Below the pieces are notes generated by a model. It saw only the letters and a list, made by a program, of their open reading frames with translations. It had not been told where the DNA came from and did no database searches. Positions 38,810-44,783 of a stretch of DNA of 44,783 bases are shown in pieces; the first letter of the stretch is position 1; each line of letters starts with the position of its first letter. The translations under genes and the position numbers were made by a program. The stretch spans positions 1 through 44,783 of the forward strand of contig CASFXV010000011.1 of assembly GCA_949298795.1 (NCBI GenBank). Reading direction: 5' to 3'. Origin of the DNA: an uncultured bacterium. GTDB taxonomy: Bacteria; Elusimicrobiota; Elusimicrobia; Elusimicrobiales; Elusimicrobiaceae.

Positions 38810-41800
38810 CTATTTTTTAACGCCAATCAAAGCGTAGCCTTCACAATTTCCGTCCGCGTCTTTTACGGCAAAGGCGTCCCAGTCGGTAGACATATAGGTT
38901 TCATCTTCCGTCTGCAAGTCCATACGAATCCTAAACGCCTTGGCGGAGCCGTCTTGAGAGGCGGCCTTAAATGCGGAACGGGTAGCGGCCGGGTTACGGA
39001 TAAAGCGGTCAAAGAATTCCATTTTTACCGGTACCCGGCAGCCGGTGGCCTCTATAAAAGCCGCGTTAGCGGAACGGATGCGGTAATCCAACCCGATCAT
39101 AACGGCAGGAAAATCCATATAATCCAAGGTGCGCGTTAAGCTTTGGGAAGTCTCACTCACGGCTTTGCCGGCCTGGCGCAGCTCTATACGTAAGCTAAGC
39201 ATACGCGCCATTAAGCCTATAAGCTCTTCTGCTCCTTGTTCAAAAGAACGCCGCGCCTGGCGGGAAGCAAAACACAGCGCCCCCGCCGGCTTGCCCGCCA
39301 CGCAAATAGGGGCGGCAATAAGGGCGGCAAACTCTTTACGTTTATGCACGCAGCGGGTACAAGAGGTATTGCCCAAATCAGGGAATAGGGCTACATTGTC
39401 ATCTAATACGTCTTGCAGGCATTCCTCAATAGGGAAATCCATATACCGCTGAATATTAAAATCATTTTGGGTTACATACACCACGCTCATTTCCGGCGCG
39501 CCGGAATCCGCAAAGCGGACCACCATGCCCACTTCCGCCCTAAATACACGCTGCCCAAAGGCTAGTATTTTGTCTACCCATTCGGTAATAGAAAGATTGG
39601 GTTGGTGGCTGATGTCGTACAATTCGCGCACGCGCCCGTCTTGCTCTTGCTTTTCACTTACGTCTTTAATCCAAATAACGGCCTCGTCCCGCCCAGTGAT
39701 GGGGGTGACGGTAGCCTCGTAAGAAAAAACATGTCCATTTTCGCTTAATGTAAAATCAAAATGCGTGGTAATATTAATGGACAGAGCCTCTTTAATGGCA
39801 AACAATTCTTTGGAAGCCACTTCCTCCGGCCAGTAGTCCGCCGGTACTTTACCCACAAACCGCTGGGAGGCTTGTTTATTGGTCAAATAATCCAAATTGG
39901 AATATACTTCCAACACCAAACCGTTGTTATCCGTTTTTAAATAGATGCCGGGCAGCGCTTGGCGCACGCTGCGCAGCTCCTGCGCCTGTTGGGAATCTTG
40001 CGCCAATTTATCCAACTGGGTAGAAATATCCCGCACCACAACCAGCGCCGTACCACGGGAAGCAAAATCCAAAGGAACCACTGTAACTTCCGCGTTAAAG
40101 CGGGTCCCGTCCTTGCGGAATACACCGGAAGAAAAATTCAACCGCCCTTCTTTAAAATACCGTTCCTCTACTTCTTGGAACCATTGTAAGGTTTTGGCGG
40201 GAACGCGTTCCCCCGGTTTAATAAATAAGTCTTTAAACTGCAGGTGGACCAATTCGTCATGCGTATAATCAAGCATTTTGGATAAAAACTTGTTTGCTTG
40301 TTCTATACGCCCGAAAGCGCCTTTTTGGGCTTCTATAGAAAACACCACCCCGTCTGTAGCATCCAGCAAAGCGTTTAACTGGGCGGAACGTTCTTCCAAA
40401 ATTTTCATAATTTGGCGATGAAACGCCAAATTGCGAAGGACAAACAGATAGCTCCCGTCCGCCTCTTTAAAAGCGTTTAAGCGCACGGCCACGGTTTCCA
40501 AACTGTTGGATAAACGCAAATTATATTCCCGGTTATCCAAATTCCCCTGTGCGGACAAAGACTTTAAATCTTCCTTTAAAGACACGGCGCTGTCTTCATC
40601 AAATAATTTAAAAATATCCGACCCGACCAACTCTCCCTGGTCTAATTGACACAATGAACAAAACAAATCATTACACTGCGTAATTTTAAATGACGTATTG
40701 CATACGGCATAGGGCTCCGTTTTGGGAAGCATTATTTTTGCCATAACCGGAGGAGCCGGCGGACGCAGCGGGTTGCGTAACGCTTGGGCCGCGGCAGAAG
40801 CATCAACCCCTTCCGCTTTTTTCTTTCTAATTACACGGCGGGCAGACGTTTGTGCCGTTGGCGCAAGCGGCGCTTTTGGCGCAGCGGGCGGCACAGCCAA
40901 CAATACCTGCTGTTGGGGAACCAAATACACCACATAATCCGCTTCTACGCTGCCGTCTTTCGTATCCCGGCGGTTGATAGGCTCAAAAGTAACGTCTAAA
41001 TGAATTTGGCCTTCCCCGTCCACACGCCCGGGGAATTTTTTCTTTGCCTTGTCAAAATCAAAAACATATTCCATATGGGCGCTGTTCCCTTGGCGAAGCT
41101 GCTTGCGCACCGCAAGCGTCATGGCCGGTTTTAAATACACATTGCGGTAGAAGTTTTTGTCTTCCGTACTGAAATGGAATAACTCCCGGCCGCAGCGGTT
41201 CATTACCATAATATAGCCTTTGCTGTTCATTACCAAGGCCGGTATAACCGCGCTTTCAAAAGCGGCGCGGAATTTTTCCCGCTCTGTTTTCAGTTCGCGC
41301 AGCACACGGTTGGAAGAAGTAACGTCCCGTATAAAGCAAATGACAATCCGGCGCCCTAAATAACGGGAAGCCATGGCGGCAAATTCCGTCTCCACACAGT
41401 GTCCGTCCGGACGGACAAAGTGAACTTCTATAGAGGACTGCGCGTCCCCGATGTCATTTAAAACGGCATCATAGTGTTCTTGTACAAAAATTTTATGGTC
41501 CTGAGATACCATATCCAACAACACGCGCTGATGCAAATCCTCTTCCGCGGCAACCCCTAATATATGGGCAGCGGCCCGGTTGGAATAAATGATTTTTCCG
41601 TCTTCTAATATAACAATGCCTTCCCGGGCGTTTTCCAATAATAAAGTATTTTTATCATTGGCTTCGCGGATTTGTTTTTCCATTTTTGTTTTGGCCGTAA
41701 TGTCCTCGGACACCATAAGCAAGTAATCGGGCGTTCCGTCCGGCATAAACACGGGGGTTTTTACCGTATGCATAATTTTTACGCCCTCGTTAGCCGTGGA

Positions 41801-43930
41801 AATAAGTTCCTGAGGGACATTTAACTCTTTTTTGCTTTCAAATACTTTTTGGTCTGCCGAGGCTAAAAACTCGGCCTGTTCGGGGGTGATATCCTGCCGG
41901 TAATGGGCCTTGCCTATCACTTCGGCAGATTGGGCCCCAAAAAGGCTTTCGCTCTTTTTGTTCCATAAAATGTATTTCCCTTCATAATTTTTAACGGAAA
42001 GAGCCAACGGCAAATTGTCAATAACTGTTTGCAAAAAGTTACGGGTTTTTATTACTTCCTGCTCCTGTTGTTTCTTTTCCGTAATATCTTCGGCAATAGT
42101 AAGCATCATAAAGGGGTTGCCGTCCCTGTCATATACGGGAACCTTGATTAAGTGTAGAAGGACTTTATTGCCACGACGGGATGTATACCATTCGGCAGGC
42201 ATATCCAAAACTTTTCCACTGGCAAAAACGGCTCTTTCACGATTTCCGTAAAAATCATTTTCTTCTTTATAGTCGCCCTCATCCGGAAAAAGCTCATACG
42301 CTTTTTTATTAACAAAAAACATTTTGCTCTTCACGCCGCGGGCATAAATAGCCAAAGGAGCATTATCCAATACAGCTTGGCGGAACTTATGCGCTTCGGC
42401 CAGGCGGATTTCCTGCTCTTTCTTTTCCGTAATGTCTTCCGCCAGCGTAAGCACGAAATTAAGCTGATTTACCTCATCCTTAACGGGAACCTTAATTAAG
42501 TGGAAAATTTTATTTTTTCCGTCTTCGGCTACATATTTTTCTTCCGGTATATCTAAGGTTTCCCCTGTCGTTAAAATGGAAAGTTCTCTTCCTAAATAAG
42601 AAGCAACGTCTTCCTTGCTTTCATGCGGAAGAGACCCGTTGGACGCAAAAGAAGCCGCGTCCATTTTTCCAAACATGCTGGTACAACTTTTATTGCGAAG
42701 CAGCATATGCCCGTCACTCGCCCGGGCATACAAACCAATCGGCGCGTTATCTACAATAGCTTGTAACAACTTATTCATGCGCACAATTTCTTTTTCCTGC
42801 TTGCGGCGTTCGGTAACGTCTTCCGCAATAGACAGAACCATGGGTTCCGGACCGGTCTTGGTGAGTGGGACCTTAATCATATGAATAATGCGCGTGTTGC
42901 CGGCGCGGTCCACATATACCTCATCGGGATATTCTTGTATTTTGCCTGTACGTAAGATTTCTTGTTCCCGGTCATGATAAGCGTCAATTAATTCGCGGCT
43001 TTGCTTGGCATGCGGAGAATTGGCAAAACGGGGCTGCACTTCATTAAAAATAATTTGGCTTTGTTTATTAAAAAACGTCATGCGGCGGTCCGCCGTGCGG
43101 GTATATAGCCCCACCGGCACATTGTCCACTATCGCCTGCAACAAATTGCGCATCTGCACGGTTTCTTGCTCTTCGCTTAGGCGGTTGGTAATGTCTTCAT
43201 ATACAGTTAAAATATAGGCCATTTCCCCAGTGGGGGCGGAAGCCGGCACTTTGCTAACACAAAGGGTTCTCTCTTTTCCAGCAGAATCTGTAAAACGCAC
43301 TTGCGTATTGGCGCGCGCCTTGCCGGAATCTTTTACTTCTTGGTCCATTACTTCTAAAGAATTTAGGATGGACTCCGGCAAAAAAGGATAAATTTCTTTT
43401 CCAATTAATTCAGAAGAGGAATGACCAAATAACTCTTCCGCATTCTTGTTCCATAAACAACATTCGTCTTTCAAATTTTGTACGCTTACGGCAAAGGGGT
43501 AGTGGTCCACTATATTGCGCAAAAAGCACCGTTCTTCTTCTAGGCGGGAAACATTCGTTTCCTCTTCCAGCGTTAATAAGCCGTATCCTCCGTACACGCT
43601 GGCCCCCAATGTAACACTTTTTCTTTGGGTGTTAGACGTTGTTATTTCTTTCAAAATTTTAGAGCCAGTTTTTCCCGTTAATAAAGAAATGACGTCTTTC
43701 CCGCTTAGGCCGTAGTCCGCCATGTTTCCGCCTTCAAAGGGTTTCTTTACTCCTTTTAATAATAAACCCGCCAAGGAGTTGGCAAAAGCAATATTTCCTT
43801 TGCCATCCACCAATAAGGAGGCTAATGGCAACCGTTCCATAAAACACAATACACCGCGATTAAAACCTTCAATTTGGGAAGATGCGCTTTCTTCAGGTTC
43901 AGAAAATAAGGCGTATAAATTTTTGGTCAT
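38810..43930 (-). CDS. Giant multi-PAS/GAF sensor protein without output domain
   Basis: The 1706-aa protein has no signal peptide and no transmembrane segment. About twelve PAS domains are visible at roughly 25-120, 136-250, 262-375, 387-505, 515-620, 630-750, 760-875, 885-1005, 1072-1170, 1183-1305, 1322-1428 and 1600-1706; several end in the PAS-linker pattern (A/Y)EDIT(E/A). A Pro/Ala/Lys linker (about 1010-1068) divides the chain. A GAF domain lies at about 1440-1585 with CTRC (1524-1527) and three more cysteines. There is no HisKA, HATPase, GGDEF, EAL, receiver or methyl-accepting module. PAS 3-6 resemble each other most, suggesting internal duplication. GGGGAG precedes the ATG. Confidence 0.88.
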   Translation of the reverse strand: MTKNLYALFSEPEESASSQIEGFNRGVLCFMERLPLASLLVDGKGNIAFANSLAGLLLKGVKKPFEGGNMADYGLSGKDVISLLTGKTGSKILKEITTSNTQRKSVTLGASVYGGYGLLTLEEETNVSRLEEERCFLRNIVDHYPFAVSVQNLKDECCLWNKNAEELFGHSSSELIGKEIYPFLPESILNSLEVMDQEVKDSGKARANTQVRFTDSAGKERTLCVSKVPASAPTGEMAYILTVYEDITNRLSEEQETVQMRNLLQAIVDNVPVGLYTRTADRRMTFFNKQSQIIFNEVQPRFANSPHAKQSRELIDAYHDREQEILRTGKIQEYPDEVYVDRAGNTRIIHMIKVPLTKTGPEPMVLSIAEDVTERRKQEKEIVRMNKLLQAIVDNAPIGLYARASDGHMLLRNKSCTSMFGKMDAASFASNGSLPHESKEDVASYLGRELSILTTGETLDIPEEKYVAEDGKNKIFHLIKVPVKDEVNQLNFVLTLAEDITEKKEQEIRLAEAHKFRQAVLDNAPLAIYARGVKSKMFFVNKKAYELFPDEGDYKEENDFYGNRERAVFASGKVLDMPAEWYTSRRGNKVLLHLIKVPVYDRDGNPFMMLTIAEDITEKKQQEQEVIKTRNFLQTVIDNLPLALSVKNYEGKYILWNKKSESLFGAQSAEVIGKAHYRQDITPEQAEFLASADQKVFESKKELNVPQELISTANEGVKIMHTVKTPVFMPDGTPDYLLMVSEDITAKTKMEKQIREANDKNTLLLENAREGIVILEDGKIIYSNRAAAHILGVAAEEDLHQRVLLDMVSQDHKIFVQEHYDAVLNDIGDAQSSIEVHFVRPDGHCVETEFAAMASRYLGRRIVICFIRDVTSSNRVLRELKTEREKFRAAFESAVIPALVMNSKGYIMVMNRCGRELFHFSTEDKNFYRNVYLKPAMTLAVRKQLRQGNSAHMEYVFDFDKAKKKFPGRVDGEGQIHLDVTFEPINRRDTKDGSVEADYVVYLVPQQQVLLAVPPAAPKAPLAPTAQTSARRVIRKKKAEGVDASAAAQALRNPLRPPAPPVMAKIMLPKTEPYAVCNTSFKITQCNDLFCSLCQLDQGELVGSDIFKLFDEDSAVSLKEDLKSLSAQGNLDNREYNLRLSNSLETVAVRLNAFKEADGSYLFVLRNLAFHRQIMKILEERSAQLNALLDATDGVVFSIEAQKGAFGRIEQANKFLSKMLDYTHDELVHLQFKDLFIKPGERVPAKTLQWFQEVEERYFKEGRLNFSSGVFRKDGTRFNAEVTVVPLDFASRGTALVVVRDISTQLDKLAQDSQQAQELRSVRQALPGIYLKTDNNGLVLEVYSNLDYLTNKQASQRFVGKVPADYWPEEVASKELFAIKEALSINITTHFDFTLSENGHVFSYEATVTPITGRDEAVIWIKDVSEKQEQDGRVRELYDISHQPNLSITEWVDKILAFGQRVFRAEVGMVVRFADSGAPEMSVVYVTQNDFNIQRYMDFPIEECLQDVLDDNVALFPDLGNTSCTRCVHKRKEFAALIAAPICVAGKPAGALCFASRQARRSFEQGAEELIGLMARMLSLRIELRQAGKAVSETSQSLTRTLDYMDFPAVMIGLDYRIRSANAAFIEATGCRVPVKMEFFDRFIRNPAATRSAFKAASQDGSAKAFRIRMDLQTEDETYMSTDWDAFAVKDADGNCEGYALIGVKK

Positions 43931-44042
43931 ATATTATCGCTCCCCATAAATGGACAGAATTTATAAATAATAAAGAGATACTCCTTCTTATATTAATAAA
44001 TTACCTTTAAAAAAAGCAATTATTTTTCCTTGTAAAAAATGC

Positions 44043-44070
44043 TTGAAAGATGTTTCAAAATTCGTATACT
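44043..44070 (+). promoter_or_regulatory. Promoter with a palindromic -35 of the 3'-edge secreted-protein gene
   Basis: TTGAAA (44043-44048), a 16-bp spacer and TATACT (44065-44070) form the best sigma70-type promoter in the window. The -35 is half of a perfect inverted repeat TTGAAA-GATG-TTTCAA (44043-44058), a plausible operator. Confidence 0.65.
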
Positions 44071-44141
44071 ATATTTAGCAGTAAAAGAATGTATAATTAA
44101 TTGTTGTTGTTGTTTTATTCCACTTTTGACAGGAAGTGCGT

Positions 44142-44783
44142 ATGAAAAAACTATTTATCACAGGGCTGATGGTTGCCATGATGCCTTGCGCCTATGTACA
44201 GGCGGAAGTCATTCAAACCATAAACTTCAACCCTGCGCGTTTAGGCCAATATGAACGGTTGAAAGTGTCTGAGAAGGCAACTTTCCAAGGGGGCTTGACG
44301 GCGCAGTCTATGCAGGTGCGTTCTGCGGGAACAGTCAGCATTAATGAAAGCAATTCAACGGCTTTAGCATATGGTAAAACGGACAGTAACGTTACGGACT
44401 CATTTCCTTCAGCACCCACGCTGGATTTTGAGGGAACCTGCTTTTCTTCTTTGGAAAACTGTGTTTCTTCCAGCAGCACGGGGAACTTGAATGTCAAATT
44501 CAATGGGGGTGCCGCGCAGTTTAAAGGCCCCGGCGGGTATAGTGACCCGGCCAGCCGTATTAATCAAATAACTACAGACGCAAACCGGCTTCGCTTGGAA
44601 AGCGTATACGCCACGGTAAAAGGGAAATTAAACATTACCGGGGTGGGGACGTATTCCTACCGTAATTTAAATTTAGGGCCAAGATCTACGCCTCTTCGTT
44701 TAGCGGGGAACTGGGTACCTTTACCGAGTACGGACAGCGTAGGAGCCAGAACGTTACAATGGGAAACGCGCAAAACGGTAAAA
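44142..44783 (+). CDS. Secreted protein of unknown function, cut by the window end
   Basis: An open frame of 214 codons runs from ATG 44142 to the last base without a stop. It starts MKKLFITGLMVAMMPCAYVQA, a signal peptide cut near residue 21, then a Ser/Thr/Asn-rich, probably beta-structured region (IQTINFNPARLGQYERLKVS..., GNLNVKFNGGAAQF, VKGKLNITGVGTYSYRNLNLG). Such composition suits a surface or matrix-type protein. The ribosome site is AGGAAG, 8 nt before the ATG, and the leader is about 65 nt. Family unrecognised. Confidence 0.75.
   Translation, partial: MKKLFITGLMVAMMPCAYVQAEVIQTINFNPARLGQYERLKVSEKATFQGGLTAQSMQVRSAGTVSINESNSTALAYGKTDSNVTDSFPSAPTLDFEGTCFSSLENCVSSSSTGNLNVKFNGGAAQFKGPGGYSDPASRINQITTDANRLRLESVYATVKGKLNITGVGTYSYRNLNLGPRSTPLRLAGNWVPLPSTDSVGARTLQWETRKTVK

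Noticed and set aside
1..44783. CRISPR arrays, insertion sequences, prophage genes
   Set aside because: No spaced direct repeats of 25-40 bp, no transposase or integrase motif, and no phage structural genes were seen.

Overview
The window looks like a chromosomal segment of a diderm, fermentative, probably gut-associated bacterium. It carries an LPS operon (Kdo synthesis plus Lpt transport), Pal/OmpA-type and other lipoproteins, several type IV pilin-like proteins with the GFTLIE leader, and a Leloir galactose operon. This mix, the many pilin-like genes and the many secreted proteins I cannot place suggest the phylum Elusimicrobiota. That assignment is inference from gene content; no rRNA or other phylogenetic marker was tested.

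Layout. 1-1000: end of a rightward unit (terminator only), a leftward OmpA-like lipoprotein gene, then a 370-bp gap with four perfect DnaA boxes and AT-rich flanks, a strong oriC candidate. 1038-3449: a leftward secreted esterase-fold protein lacking its nucleophile, a 54-aa small protein and a secreted HEAT-repeat protein. 3452-8986: dut, then a tightly packed run kdsA, a small membrane protein, kdsD, lptC, lptA, lptB and cysE. 9056-15842: three leftward pilin-like genes, guaC, a SlyD-type FKBP, a soluble MgtE-like regulatory protein, an AlbA_2 protein coupled to a YciH/SUI1 protein, a fourth pilin and a small secreted protein. 16127-22115: tRNA-Asn, an MFS exporter, a CbpA-like DnaJ protein with two OsmC-family genes, a KtrB/TrkH K+ channel subunit and rimO. 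22200-31779: a PLD-type lipoprotein, a SIS-domain protein, a GDSL esterase, cdd, the operon galM-galK-galE-galT, and a LexA-like repressor. 31997-36420: three tandem paralogous secreted helical proteins of unknown function. 36540-38581: pyrimidine-nucleoside phosphorylase and an MBL-fold lipoprotein. 38810-43930: a 1706-aa cytoplasmic protein made of about twelve PAS domains and one GAF domain with no output domain. 44142-end: a secreted protein cut by the window edge.

Two sequence-level patterns run across the window. First, many promoters have an extended -10 (TGnTAnnnT), and in at least seven genes the -10 lies 6-8 nt before the start codon with no Shine-Dalgarno sequence, which implies leaderless mRNAs. 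Second, four promoters (near 2053, 15954, 31922 and 33481) share a long upstream element built on CCTA-N10-GGCC placed just 5' of the -35. Two of these drive the tandem secreted paralogs, one a 182-aa secreted protein and one the 54-aa protein. This looks like an undescribed regulon whose known members are mostly exported proteins of unknown function.

Functionally, the conserved core is envelope building (Kdo/Lpt), galactose use and pyrimidine/purine salvage (cdd, pdp, guaC, dut). The accessory part is secreted or sensory proteins that resemble nothing I can name.
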